From a virus: a stretch of 25,664 nucleotides of DNA. The notes under the pieces were generated by a model that was not told the DNA's origin, did no database searches, and saw nothing but the letters and a program-made list of their open reading frames with translations. Positions 12,382 to 20,029 of this stretch are shown piece after piece; positions within the stretch are counted from its first letter, which is position 1; every line of letters starts with the position of its first letter. The stretch is from positions 1 through 25,664 of the IMG/VR virus record IMGVR_UViG_3300020445_000062; one strand, 5' to 3'. Position numbers and translations under genes: made by a program.

Positions 12382-12546
12382 TTAATTTTTTTTGTAAGGT
12401 TGAATACGTTCCTCTAGTACAAGTACAGATTTTTCTAAGGCGTTTAAGCGCTTAAAAATTTCAATCTTTTGATCTGAGCTTTTGCGTGCCATCATTGAGG
12501 CCCAAACAAGGGAACCGCTGATGATTGCCGCTACTACCTCGTTCAA
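12382..12546 (-). CDS. Small TM plus coiled-coil protein, holin-like
   Basis: 54 residues from TTG 12546: MNEVVAAIISGSLVWASMMA is a single membrane segment, followed by SSDQKIEIFKRLNALEKSVL and VLEERIQPY, a coiled coil. The layout mirrors XhlA-type lysis accessories in reverse. An internal ATG pair at residues 18-19 would lose the membrane segment; the complete helix argues for the TTG start. Stop directly abuts the next gene (12381). Divergent from the gene at 12600 with 53 bp between. Confidence 0.55.
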   Translation of the reverse strand: MNEVVAAIISGSLVWASMMARKSSDQKIEIFKRLNALEKSVLVLEERIQPYKKN

Positions 12547-12599
12547 TTGTTTTTAGAGGAACTATTGTTAGATTAGATGTAATTTGTTATGTAGGCATA

Positions 12600-13010
12600 A
12601 TGAACGAAAAGCCTAAAGGAAAAGAAGTAGTAAAACCCACAAAGGAAGATCAACCCGAATATCAGGAGAAAATAATTTTTCTGGTCTCTACAACTTTTCA
12701 AGCAATTATTGTTAGTTGGTGCTTAATCGTCTTATCTCTTGGTTACGTTAAGTTACCTAATCAACTTTTCGGAGTCGATTTACCAGATCAGCCAAGGATC
12801 GACAATACTTTCTGTGCCGCTTTATTGGGTAATATTCTCGCAGGCTGGGGAATCAGTGTAGGAGCGGGATCTTCTAAGAAAAAGAAAAAAGATAATGAGC
12901 TAGGAGGTGGCGGCGGCCCACATCAAACCATAGTTATAAAACAGCCTATAGAATTAATAACAAAACCAGCAACCGCTACTAAGCTCAACGACCTAGACAG
13001 GATTTCATGA
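12600..13010 (+). CDS. Two-TM membrane protein
   Basis: 136 residues from ATG 12600. Cytosolic charged N-terminus (KPKGKEVVKPTKEDQPEY), TM1 (IIFLVSTTFQAIIVSWCLIV), a short external loop, TM2 (NTFCAALLGNILAGWGISVG), then a K-rich, glycine-linker cytosolic tail. Holin-like topology but longer than most. Possible promoter TTGTTA (12565) 17 bp TATGTA (12588-12593) would start the transcript at or next to the ATG, so the mRNA may be leaderless; no ribosome site is visible. The stop overlaps the next gene by 4 bp. Confidence 0.55.
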   Translation: MNEKPKGKEVVKPTKEDQPEYQEKIIFLVSTTFQAIIVSWCLIVLSLGYVKLPNQLFGVDLPDQPRIDNTFCAALLGNILAGWGISVGAGSSKKKKKDNELGGGGGPHQTIVIKQPIELITKPATATKLNDLDRIS

Positions 13011-13528
13011 AAAGACTACTTCCATTCGCTTTATTGCTAGTTTCTGCGCCTGCTCATGCAGACATCACAGCAAAATTTGTAACGGCTGCAAGCATCAATG
13101 TCAATATGCCTTATAGCCAAACGGTCAGAGGCCCAACGGTTCATTCAATTTCTGGAACGAATATAACCCCATCCGTAACCGTTGGAGATACAACAACTAG
13201 CGGCAAGATAGGCGGTCTTAACTTAGGTTCCCTGACCAATGGGGTTCCAGGCTTAATAAACACAGATACATCTATTACGGTTGCAGCCAGTGCGTTCCAA
13301 AAGCAAGAATCTATTTTATATGGCGATGCTACTCCCAGCGCTGTAGCGCCTAGCTCAGGAATTGCAAGCCTTCCACATTTATCAGGAACAACCACGGTAG
13401 GGAGTGGAGGTGTTTTAGGAAATGGAGTGATTACGTCTCTAAGCTCAGGGGTTCATACTTGCTCAGGTGCTTTTGGTAGTGGTTCTGGATGTACTGCAAG
13501 CACAACGATGACAATAACAATTGACTAA
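13007..13528 (+). CDS. Exported protein with signal peptide, possible virion-associated
   Basis: 173 residues. Cleavable signal peptide: MKRLLPFALLLVSAPAHA then D. The mature part is Ser/Thr/Gly-rich with beta-type repeats (NVNMPYSQTVRGPTVHSISG, TTSGKIGGLNLGSL) and a cysteine pair (HTCSGAFGSGSGCTAS). The style matches exported structural-type proteins encoded by marine cyanomyoviruses in a short cluster. It starts through an ATGA overlap and its stop overlaps the next gene by 8 bp. It probably reaches the periplasm or outer envelope of the host; role unknown. Confidence 0.6.
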   Translation: MKRLLPFALLLVSAPAHADITAKFVTAASINVNMPYSQTVRGPTVHSISGTNITPSVTVGDTTTSGKIGGLNLGSLTNGVPGLINTDTSITVAASAFQKQESILYGDATPSAVAPSSGIASLPHLSGTTTVGSGGVLGNGVITSLSSGVHTCSGAFGSGSGCTASTTMTITID

Positions 13529-13961
13529 AAGATGTCTGCTTTTAATATTACTTTTAACAGGCAACTTACCCGCCTTAAGCCAACCCGTAGTCCCCTCTTT
13601 CAGATCGGGTCAGCTCACTCAAACATCTTCTAGTGAGACATTGATAAATGAGACAATTACCAGTTATCACTATAATCAAGGGTTTACATATAGCGCAACA
13701 GGTCATAACGTTAAACCTATTGAGGGTTCTGCAATTAACCCTAGCGCTGCGCTCACAACAACTCAAACAACAAACGGGGTTAATTATAATTGGGTAGGTG
13801 CATCATTAGAAGCTGTTCCACAGTTTCAAATCGTAGAACCTGGAGCATCTTTCAGCCTGCTAACTTCAATGGACAATCCAGGGCTAGACACAATAACAAT
13901 TATTCAGCGCCAAATTCAAACAAGTACACAAAGCGAGTCAACGTCAATTTTTGGAATGTAG
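13521..13961 (+). CDS. Exported protein, cyanophage-type
   Basis: 146 residues from TTG 13521, the only sensible start before a signal peptide (MTKRCLLLILLLTGNLPALS). The mature part has TxTETINxxxYxxG-like strands (LINETITSYHYNQGFTYSATG) and ends with a Gln/Thr-rich segment (IQRQIQTSTQSESTS) typical of an exported cyanophage family that I recognise loosely. The rare TTG start, inside the stop region of the previous gene, suggests coupled translation. Ends 13961, inside the reading frame of the following gene. Confidence 0.6.
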   Translation: MTKRCLLLILLLTGNLPALSQPVVPSFRSGQLTQTSSSETLINETITSYHYNQGFTYSATGHNVKPIEGSAINPSAALTTTQTTNGVNYNWVGASLEAVPQFQIVEPGASFSLLTSMDNPGLDTITIIQRQIQTSTQSESTSIFGM

Positions 13962-14551
13962 GCTTATTTATATTATTAAATACCCCTCAGATCGCTTTTT
14001 CTAACACGACAGTTTCCAGTCCACAGAGTACAAGTCAAGGGGTCGTAAATAACAATGCTACGATGATAACCCCAGGTTTATGGCCTCAAAACCGCATGTC
14101 TCAGGGCATTCAATGTGTAAGCCCGTCTCTAACAATTAGCCCCTTTGTTTCTAAAACTCATAGCTATGCTTTGCCCCGTGTAGATGTTACTAGATCACCC
14201 GTATACAATGAAGATACAGGAGCAGTTAAATATTATTCAGAGTTACCTAGATTTGAAAAAGACTCTCACAATTTAAACTTTGGCGGTGCAATCCAGTTTA
14301 ATATTCCATTAGGTAGAGGGCAGGATTTATGCCATAAAGCTGTAAGAACAAACATAAAAGCGCAAGAGTTACTAATTACATCAACTAAACTTGATATAGA
14401 ACTTAAGCGCTTAAAAATATGCGCCGAACAAGCAAAATTAGGAGTGACTTTCACAGGTAAGTATGCAATTAGTTGTGAAGGAATAAAAGTAACTATTCCT
14501 CCTGGTCAGGTAAAGCCTCATGTTCATTCTCTTTCTTCTTCTTCGCAGTAA
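13790..14551 (+). CDS. Exported protein, start codon unclear
   Basis: The only canonical start in this frame is TTG 13790, but residues 1-49 from there look like a shadow of the previous gene. Real coding seems to begin near 13937, where a signal peptide (NVGLFILLNTPQIAFS then N) appears with no ATG, GTG or TTG. About 200 residues: Ser/Thr-rich N-part, then HSYALPRVDVTRSPVYNEDTG, NFGGAIQFNIPLGRGQDLC and a helix (LLITSTKLDIELKRLKICAEQ), with four cysteines. ATG 14082 would drop the signal peptide. A single missing base after the ATG at 13956, a -1 frameshift from the previous gene, or a non-standard start are all possible. The 3' end overlaps the convergent gene by 59 bp. Confidence 0.5.
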   Translation: MGRCIIRSCSTVSNRRTWSIFQPANFNGQSRARHNNNYSAPNSNKYTKRVNVNFWNVGLFILLNTPQIAFSNTTVSSPQSTSQGVVNNNATMITPGLWPQNRMSQGIQCVSPSLTISPFVSKTHSYALPRVDVTRSPVYNEDTGAVKYYSELPRFEKDSHNLNFGGAIQFNIPLGRGQDLCHKAVRTNIKAQELLITSTKLDIELKRLKICAEQAKLGVTFTGKYAISCEGIKVTIPPGQVKPHVHSLSSSSQ

Positions 14552-15134
14552 GTTTTTTAACTAAGCTTTTCACCGCTCCTTTGATTACAGGCAATAAAAG
14601 CGGGGATGATGCAGCGATTAGTCCTATTGCCGCTGTGCTGACTGCTGTAGCTGGAGTTGGTAGGTATTGTTCTATAAAGGCTACAGGTTCATAAAGGGTG
14701 ATGCATTCGCCGTCTATGCCTACCTTATGCCCTGATACTCTTTCTAGTTTTTTTTCGTTTCTATAATCGGCCACCCGCTGATCGTTGGGGCCTGGACAAG
14801 GTTTAAACGTTTCTTTCTCTTCTTTCTTTTCTGTCTTTGGTATCTCAGGCTGTTTAGCTTTTGGTAGTTCAGGTTGCGCAGGCTCAGGAGCTGGCTCTTC
14901 TTCTACAACTACAAGATTCTCAGGTTCATAATTCATAGGGTAGAAATGGGGGATCTCTCCAGCGCAGTTATATTGCAAACCTGTTTTGTCTACTAGTAAC
15001 AGATTAGGATTTAGATCTTGATCTCTATGGGTAACAGAACAGCCAGGAATAGAAATCCTTAAGGTAGGAGGCGGCGGTACAGGAGGAATATATACATCAG
15101 GAATATTGATTTCTGGTATCTCTGGAACTTCCAC
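14493..15134 (-). CDS. Proline-rich virion-type protein with C-terminal membrane segment
   Basis: 213 residues from GTG 15134 (no ATG before residue 67). Pro-rich N-terminus (PEIPEINIPDVYIPPVPPPP), a Cys pair region (RISIPGCSVTHRD, LQYNCAGEI), acidic P/E repeats, a conserved CPGPNDQRVADYRNEKKLE block, then a hydrophobic segment (TAVSTAAIGLIAASSPLLLP) and a Lys-rich tail. I recognise this layout from a conserved virion structural protein of T4-like cyanophages, so its presence here would be module sharing. It abuts the small membrane gene upstream and overlaps the convergent exported gene by 59 bp. Confidence 0.65.
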   Translation of the reverse strand: MEVPEIPEINIPDVYIPPVPPPPTLRISIPGCSVTHRDQDLNPNLLLVDKTGLQYNCAGEIPHFYPMNYEPENLVVVEEEPAPEPAQPELPKAKQPEIPKTEKKEEKETFKPCPGPNDQRVADYRNEKKLERVSGHKVGIDGECITLYEPVAFIEQYLPTPATAVSTAAIGLIAASSPLLLPVIKGAVKSLVKKLTAKKKKENEHEALPDQEE

Positions 15135-15347
15135 TTATAGAGGTAGTGCTGGCCCTGTGGCTTTAGGTAGCTTTTGATCAATAGCAGTAGGCATCATCTT
15201 TTTAAGATCTCCCATGATTGCATTTTTTATTTTCGCCATCCCCTGTGGGCTAGTCACGTACTTATAACCAAAGTAAGAACCACCCGCCAAGCCTGCTGAA
15301 AGTAGAAAGGCTAAAACAGCCACGCCGTCTAAGATTTTCCTTACCAT
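15135..15347 (-). CDS. Small exported/membrane protein, cyanophage-type
   Basis: 70 residues from ATG 15347 (MVRKILDGVAVLAFLLSAGL); the frame stays open upstream to 15410, but a 22-residue extension would spoil the N-terminal membrane helix. One TM/signal-anchor segment, then a GGSYFGYKYV turn, a helix (KIKNAIMGDLKKMMP) and a Pro-rich end. The same organisation occurs next to the proline-rich protein in cyanomyoviruses (recall). Likely a two-gene unit with 14493-15134. Confidence 0.65.
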   Translation of the reverse strand: MVRKILDGVAVLAFLLSAGLAGGSYFGYKYVTSPQGMAKIKNAIMGDLKKMMPTAIDQKLPKATGPALPL

Positions 15348-15386
15348 TTTAAAGTAGTTAATATGTCTACATAGTAGAGACAATTT

Positions 15387-15527
15387 ATGTTTGAAGAAGC
15401 CGCCGTACAAAAAGCAATCTTCAAAGCTTTAGGCGTTGGGGTGTTTATGGTTTTAGGTTTAACAGTCTGTTTAACGCCTTTGTATTTAATCGGGTCTAGC
15501 TATTCAATCCAAGTACAAAAGAAATAA
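15387..15527 (+). CDS. Small membrane protein (46 residues)
   Basis: MFEEAAVQKAIFKALGVGVF continues as MVLGLTVCLTPLYLIG, one TM segment, and a polar tail ending QVQKK. ATG 15387, TAA 15525-15527. Plus-strand gene in an otherwise minus-strand block, ending 1 bp before the stop of the convergent fibre gene at 15528. The TGTCT/AGACA inverted repeat (15364-15382) sits between it and the divergent gene. Similar small proteins are familiar from cyanophages; unknown function. Confidence 0.6.
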   Translation: MFEEAAVQKAIFKALGVGVFMVLGLTVCLTPLYLIGSSYSIQVQKK

Positions 15528-16121
15528 TTAACCAGCGACTTCTTCAACCATAATTGCAGACGAACATCTTGGGTATTGTGCTGCGTCTGTATCATCTCCT
15601 GTTTGATTGATGTATGCAGTTGATTGTTGAGCATTCCATTGTAGTTTATAAGTTATTGCGCTTGTAGTGTCAGGATCATCTAAGTAACAAGTAGAAACCG
15701 ATCTAACTTGATAAGGTGGCGATGACTCTCTACCAAATTCTTCTGTCCCCCAGAAACCTTGAGTCCTATTGCTAGCAGCATCGCCAACACCAATTACGGT
15801 GTCACTACCACCAACAGTTCTTACTAAACGCAAATGGATGCTAGCAGTGTAAGAAGCTGCACCTATACGAGCATCAACACTTACTTTAAATTTACTTGTG
15901 ACAGCAGTTGGTGTGATGACTTGAGACATACCACTAACATCCGCCCATGAAGCTGTGCCATAATTTGCTGTATCTGTTTTAACTGTTTGAAGAACTTGAA
16001 TAATAGTGCCAGGACAATAAAGTTTCTTCTCTGCAATACTGACTTTACCAGTGTTATCTAAAACAATGTTGGCTGAACTGGCGCTAGCATGTTGGAACGA
16101 TGTCCCTTTGATCGTTGACAT
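15528..16121 (-). CDS. Tail fibre-like protein, array member
   Basis: 197 residues. Short N-terminal trimerisation-type strand region, then the shared head domain: GTIIQVLQTVKTDT, WADVSGMSQVITPTAVTSKF, a YLDDPDTTSAITYKLQW segment and a VEEVAG end. The same blocks recur in the genes ending at 16915 and 19361. Last gene of the tail operon; ATG 16121 abuts the stop of the chaperone-like gene. Likely a receptor-binding or decoration protein on the tail; specificity unknown. Confidence 0.65.
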   Translation of the reverse strand: MSTIKGTSFQHASASSANIVLDNTGKVSIAEKKLYCPGTIIQVLQTVKTDTANYGTASWADVSGMSQVITPTAVTSKFKVSVDARIGAASYTASIHLRLVRTVGGSDTVIGVGDAASNRTQGFWGTEEFGRESSPPYQVRSVSTCYLDDPDTTSAITYKLQWNAQQSTAYINQTGDDTDAAQYPRCSSAIMVEEVAG

Positions 16122-16295
16122 TTAACTAGGCTTAGGATTGTCTGCTTTTACTTTGTCGATGGCTTCCACCCATTTGTTAGTCCCATTCTTTTTGTCCCAG
16201 TACAACATATCTAATTGAGTCCTTATATCAGGAAAATTAATTGCACGATTTTTAGACCAATCGGGTTCAGTATGAGGGGGATTATATATTGTCAT
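16122..16295 (-). CDS. Small tail-fibre assembly chaperone-like protein
   Basis: 57 residues: MTIYNPPHTEPDWSKNRAIN then FPDIRTQLDMLYWDKKNGTN and KWVEAIDKVKADNPKPS. The (F/Y)P-x-x-x-x-QLD-x-x-YWD core is the signature of small phage tail assembly chaperones (PF16778-like), shared with 19062-19361 and 20029-20343. ATG 16295 overlaps the upstream fibre stop (ATGA). It would help the adjacent fibre fold or trimerise. Confidence 0.6.
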   Translation of the reverse strand: MTIYNPPHTEPDWSKNRAINFPDIRTQLDMLYWDKKNGTNKWVEAIDKVKADNPKPS

Positions 16296-16918
16296 GCTCC
16301 AATCTCCACGGCTATCATTGTTCCTATTGATTGTTTGTCTGGTGATGTGGTCATCCCATTATAATTATAATAACAATAGTTATATTGAGTGTTAGACCAA
16401 AGTTGGTTTTTATAATTTAATGCCTCTACTGTACCGCTTCCACCATAAGGATCGTCTAAGAATACATAACCCCAGTTGCAAGCTCCCCAGGAAGTTCCTT
16501 GTTTATATTGTCCATTTGGTGCAAAAACTTCTGAATAACTACCACTACCTTTCTTCCTTAAAACTCTCATTTCCACATGGCTAGTATTATAAATAATACC
16601 TTGAACACTATTTATAACAATGATTTTACTTGTATTAGCGCTAGGTGTAATTGTCACATTAGGATTAACATCTGTCCAAGTATTATTAGCAGTAGGTGTT
16701 TGAGCATCAGCATTTAATCTACTTTCAACTACTTGGAGAACTTTACCTCCACCTGCTGCCGCCCAAGATAAGACACCTGAGCCATTTGTTTTTAAAAATT
16801 CATTTGCCCCGCCATCATCTACAGGGAGAGTTAAAGCTACATCTGCTCCACCTGTTGTACTAGCAGGAGCATCTATTGATACGCTCCCTGATGAGGAGCC
16901 GTTTAGTTTTAATGTCAT
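16292..16918 (-). CDS. Tail fibre-like protein, array member
   Basis: 208 residues. N-terminal beta-strand region (LNGSSSGSVSIDAPASTTGG, then ALTLPVDDGGANEFLKTNGS) typical of phage fibre shafts, then KVLQVVESRLNADAQTPTAN, VTITPSANTSKIIV and a C-terminal aromatic-rich head ending GTMIAVEIGA. Same overall domain plan as the neighbours but the middle differs, suggesting divergent receptor specificity. ATGA overlaps on both sides. Confidence 0.65.
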   Translation of the reverse strand: MTLKLNGSSSGSVSIDAPASTTGGADVALTLPVDDGGANEFLKTNGSGVLSWAAAGGGKVLQVVESRLNADAQTPTANNTWTDVNPNVTITPSANTSKIIVINSVQGIIYNTSHVEMRVLRKKGSGSYSEVFAPNGQYKQGTSWGACNWGYVFLDDPYGGSGTVEALNYKNQLWSNTQYNYCYYNYNGMTTSPDKQSIGTMIAVEIGA

Positions 16919-17436
16919 ACTGCTATCTCCATTAAGGTTATATAGGAAGTATTAAGGACAGTAGAAACTTGATGTTTTCTATTGACATAAGCTGTACCAG
17001 ATCCAACTCTTCCTTGTATTTTATAAGTAACAGCAGAAGTTGTATTAGGCGAATCTAAATACTCAAAATAGTTTGGAAGAGAATGATGCTCTTCATCAGA
17101 ATCTCCAGTATAACTATAGGTTGTACCACCATGTGCAGTAGCTTGAATATTCCCATATCCAGCACCTCCAATATCTCTTTGTAAGAGTGTTTCTTTATGT
17201 GTTTGTGCGGAACTACCCATCCACACCATATATCTAACTAAGATTTTACTGGAACTAGCGCTAGGTGTTATAGCTTGTGATAAACCAGTTATATCGGCAA
17301 AAGTTGTATCACCACTCCAAGCGTCAGTTTTGACATCTTGGACAATTTGAAGTATTGATCCTGCTGGTCCAGCTGCATCTGCTAATCGGGTCGTTATACC
17401 TGTGATAGACCCGTTTCCATTAATTGTTATTGCCAT
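16915..17436 (-). CDS. Tail fibre-like protein, array member
   Basis: 173 residues. A short N-terminal NGNGSITGIT strand, then GSILQIVQDVKTDAWSGDTT, LSQAITPSASSSKILV, YLDSPNTTSAVTYKIQG and a C-terminal YITLMEIAV, the last matching the LMEVGA end of 20029-19361. No separate shaft region, so it may pair with another fibre for attachment. Overlaps the next gene by 4 bp. Confidence 0.65.
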   Translation of the reverse strand: MAITINGNGSITGITTRLADAAGPAGSILQIVQDVKTDAWSGDTTFADITGLSQAITPSASSSKILVRYMVWMGSSAQTHKETLLQRDIGGAGYGNIQATAHGGTTYSYTGDSDEEHHSLPNYFEYLDSPNTTSAVTYKIQGRVGSGTAYVNRKHQVSTVLNTSYITLMEIAV

Positions 17437-17438
17437 AA

Positions 17439-17726
17439 CTACACTATAGTCCAGGTCTCGCCATCGCCAACTGTAACAGTAACGCCGCTATTAATAGTTA
17501 TAGGTCCTGCAGACATCGCATTTTGTCCGTTAGTTATCGTGTAATCGGCTGTAACGGTTGTGCCGTTTTCCCAAAATATGCGATCAGTGCTACCACCTGT
17601 CGCACCTGCGGAGACATCGGCCCAGGTCATGCCTCCTGTGGCTGAGCTATCTTTTTTTAGATACTGGCCATTAGTTCCCGCATTAGAAACCTTTAGACCT
17701 TCCTCGCCTGCTTGAGTTAATCCCAT
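17439..17726 (-). CDS. Short fibre C-terminal domain protein
   Basis: 95 residues. Begins GLTQAGEEGLKVSNAGTNGQ and ends GPITINSGVTVTVGDGETWTIV-like, the C-terminal beta repeat that closes many cyanophage tail fibres; the 670-residue fibre (21017-23029) ends in a related GPLTINATLTINGRLVIS. It could be a detached fibre tip or the remnant of a longer fibre. It follows the 64-residue gene with a TAATG-type overlap. Confidence 0.6.
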   Translation of the reverse strand: MGLTQAGEEGLKVSNAGTNGQYLKKDSSATGGMTWADVSAGATGGSTDRIFWENGTTVTADYTITNGQNAMSAGPITINSGVTVTVGDGETWTIV

Positions 17727-17920
17727 TAGTCGGCATCCTCTGGTACATTGCCTGCATCTAACCAGGCTTTGTATTCAATATAGTCTCTATTATCTTCAGA
17801 GAATGGTATAACTGCATTATCTGCTTTGCCATCAGAATCTTTAGTTCTTAAGACACATTCGATATAACCAGATACATCAAAAGCCGCTGGTTTGTTGATT
17901 TTTTTATAAGAAAGACTCAT
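17726..17920 (-). CDS. Small fibre-assembly-type protein
   Basis: 64 residues. The C-terminal IPFSEDNRDYIEYKAWLDAG then NVPEDAD follows the IPxDxxNxDYxxYxxWxxxGNxPxPxD pattern seen in many small phage tail-fibre assembly proteins. The N-terminus is a short strand (SYKKINKPAAFDVSG). Lies 2 bp after the 380-residue fibre gene, so it probably serves that fibre. Confidence 0.6.
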   Translation of the reverse strand: MSLSYKKINKPAAFDVSGYIECVLRTKDSDGKADNAVIPFSEDNRDYIEYKAWLDAGNVPEDAD

Positions 17921-17922
17921 GG

Positions 17923-19065
17923 TTAAAGCTCCGCATCGATAGTGAACTCACCACCTGCACCACTATAGGTCGTTCCACTATTATTAGAATAGATATACTG
18001 ACACCAAGGGTCACTACTGCACTGACCAATATAACCAACTGCGTCCGTTACAGCACCTGTTACAATATTACCTACTCTAGTTAGAGTACCTAGATTTCTC
18101 ATTCCTTGAACAGGTACACCTGCATAATTCCAGTTTGCTATCTGATAACCAGTACCAGATCCCCAAATAGTCAAAAAACCTATTCTCTGGAAATAGCGCT
18201 CACATAGCTGCCTCTCAACTCTCATGGATCGGTATTCAAAATCGGTTATATATTCCCCAATTTCAAGCTGAACGCCCGTGAGATAAAAATTGTTATCTGT
18301 ATTATCAAAACAATTTACAGCATGACCATAAGCCCAAGCTCCATCAGAATAGTTAACCCAAGAAGTACTATCTACAGAATTGTAAGTTGAACCAACCATT
18401 AAAAACCAACTCAATGTAAAACCTATTCCATTATCGTTTGCAATACCACCACCTGACGTATCACCATCAAAAGTAATAGTCTTCTTTTCCCAGGTATTAG
18501 CTGCACTTACTGAATAGGTTTTAGTATTTTGTCTATTCGTATTATCTGGTTTATTTATCCCAACAGCATGATTGCCAGTTTTAGGTGACTTTACCCAAAA
18601 ACTTAATGTTACTTTCTTAGCATTAGAAGTGCCATTAGCAATGCACTGTAAATCTTGAGCTTCTATTTTTTGTTGAATAGCTACATAATTTCCGGCAGCT
18701 GGTGAGGCAAGTGCTGTCGTACAATCAAACTTTAAAGATTTAGCAAATCCTTGACCAGCTGGGACATCTGTATCTTGTGACTGGGTAAAAGCTTGACTAC
18801 CATTACCTATACTAGTAAATCTATCTACTGTTTTATAGCCAGTACCTGCCGCTGACGTACCACGTTGAGCAACATTCATCGCACCGTTAATTATTAGATT
18901 TCTATTACTTAAAGCACCAGCACTAGGAAATGGGACACTATTTATTTGAGTGCATGAATTTATTTGTGTAAGATTTGCAGTAGCCGTATTACTACCAGAG
19001 GCCATTGTGATGGCATTACCTGTGCCGTTAGTAGCCTTAATTGCGTTTACTAGTGCTTCACTCAT
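17923..19065 (-). CDS. Tail fibre with carbohydrate-binding-type domain
   Basis: 380 residues. After a short N-terminal region, NRNLIINGAMNVAQRGTSA starts a domain common in phage tail fibres: VDRFTS, SLKFDCTTALASP, VTLSFWVKSPKTGNH, TWEKKTITFDGDTSGGG, then the terminal FYLTGVQLEIGEYITDFEYRSM and RQLCERYFQ. The family is a beta-sandwich of carbohydrate-binding type, so the protein probably binds the cell-surface polysaccharide. Start overlaps the preceding chaperone-like gene by 4 bp. Confidence 0.75.
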   Translation of the reverse strand: MSEALVNAIKATNGTGNAITMASGSNTATANLTQINSCTQINSVPFPSAGALSNRNLIINGAMNVAQRGTSAAGTGYKTVDRFTSIGNGSQAFTQSQDTDVPAGQGFAKSLKFDCTTALASPAAGNYVAIQQKIEAQDLQCIANGTSNAKKVTLSFWVKSPKTGNHAVGINKPDNTNRQNTKTYSVSAANTWEKKTITFDGDTSGGGIANDNGIGFTLSWFLMVGSTYNSVDSTSWVNYSDGAWAYGHAVNCFDNTDNNFYLTGVQLEIGEYITDFEYRSMRVERQLCERYFQRIGFLTIWGSGTGYQIANWNYAGVPVQGMRNLGTLTRVGNIVTGAVTDAVGYIGQCSSDPWCQYIYSNNSGTTYSGAGGEFTIDAEL

Positions 19066-19361
19066 GATGGCTTAGGATAATCACTCTTAACTTTAGCTAT
19101 TGCCTCTTGCCACTTTGTAGTTCCATTTACTTTGTCCCAATATTGGAGATCGAATTGCTCTTGTAGTGAGGGATAGACATCAGCTCTATCTTTTTTATAT
19201 TTAACAGCCGCTGCTTCTGTATCTAAAGTAGCTCTTGCTGTATCTACATCAGATTGAACAATAGTTATTTTATTTCCATCTTTATCAAAAACACCTCTAG
19301 TATCACTAACACTAGTGGCATTTGGATAAGCCTTATAAATAGCTTGATGATCTAATCCCAT
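19062..19361 (-). CDS. Tail-fibre assembly chaperone-like protein
   Basis: 99 residues from ATG 19361 (MGLDHQAIYKAYPNATSVSD), which overlaps the upstream fibre stop by 1 bp (TAATG); the open frame extends 9 codons more. N-terminal DTRGVFDKDGN-type strand, a coiled segment and the C-terminal YPSLQEQFDLQYWDKVNGTT and KW signature of PF16778-like chaperones, nearly the same as the 57-residue protein at 16122-16295. Confidence 0.65.
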   Translation of the reverse strand: MGLDHQAIYKAYPNATSVSDTRGVFDKDGNKITIVQSDVDTARATLDTEAAAVKYKKDRADVYPSLQEQFDLQYWDKVNGTTKWQEAIAKVKSDYPKPS

Positions 19362-20029
19362 TATGCTCCTACCTCCATTAGTGTCCACTCATTGCCACCT
19401 GCATATTCTGAAATAGAACCAGTGTCATCTCGACCAAGATAAATAGTTCCGCTTGCTATTTTCCATTGCAGTTTATAAGTAATTGCTGTACTACCATCTC
19501 CACCAGGAGAAGCATCTAAGTGATGAAAACTTTGATGATAAATTTGGTTGCTTGGATCACTAGAACCTGTATAAGCAGTCATAGTAGAATTAGCACTATC
19601 AGCCCCAGCGGTGTCAGCTACGGCAAGATAAGTTGTTGTACCACTTTTAACTCTTGCGATTCTAAAGTGCATACCTTCATTGTTTGTATGACCTAAGCAT
19701 CCACAGAACATAATTAAGACTTTACTGCCAGTAGCAGGAGTAATATCTAAAGTCATATTTGCCGTGTCAACCCAAGAAGTAGAAGTAGATGAATCTACGC
19801 CTGTCTGGTTAACACTTAATACTTGTAGAATCTTTCCACCACTATCAGCCGCCCATTCAAGTTCTGCGTTTGTCGATGAATGGTTAGCACTCTTAATCTT
19901 AAGGACTTGACCAGCCGACCCAGTGTCAGCGGGTAACTTTAATTTTGTGTTTGCGCTGCTAGTTGGTGGGCCTACAAATGCGGCGGACCCTCCTCCTGAT
20001 GATGCTGTTAGTTGTGCTTCTCCTGGCAT
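19361..20029 (-). CDS. Tail fibre-like protein, array member
   Basis: 222 residues. Shaft-like N-terminus (AQLTASSGGGSAAFVGPPTS, then KLPADTGSAGQVLKIKSA), then GGKILQVLSVNQTGVDSSTS, MTLDITPATGSKVLIMF, AITYKLQWKIASGTIYLG and the end EWTLMEVGA. Closest in design to the 15528-16121 and 16292-16918 proteins. Followed directly by its own chaperone-like gene. Confidence 0.65.
   Translation of the reverse strand: MPGEAQLTASSGGGSAAFVGPPTSSANTKLKLPADTGSAGQVLKIKSANHSSTNAELEWAADSGGKILQVLSVNQTGVDSSTSTSWVDTANMTLDITPATGSKVLIMFCGCLGHTNNEGMHFRIARVKSGTTTYLAVADTAGADSANSTMTAYTGSSDPSNQIYHQSFHHLDASPGGDGSTAITYKLQWKIASGTIYLGRDDTGSISEYAGGNEWTLMEVGA

Noticed and set aside
13141-13766. Minus-strand open frames opposite the exported proteins
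   Set aside because: No ribosome sites and no coherent protein features; they mirror the Thr/Ser-rich plus-strand genes.
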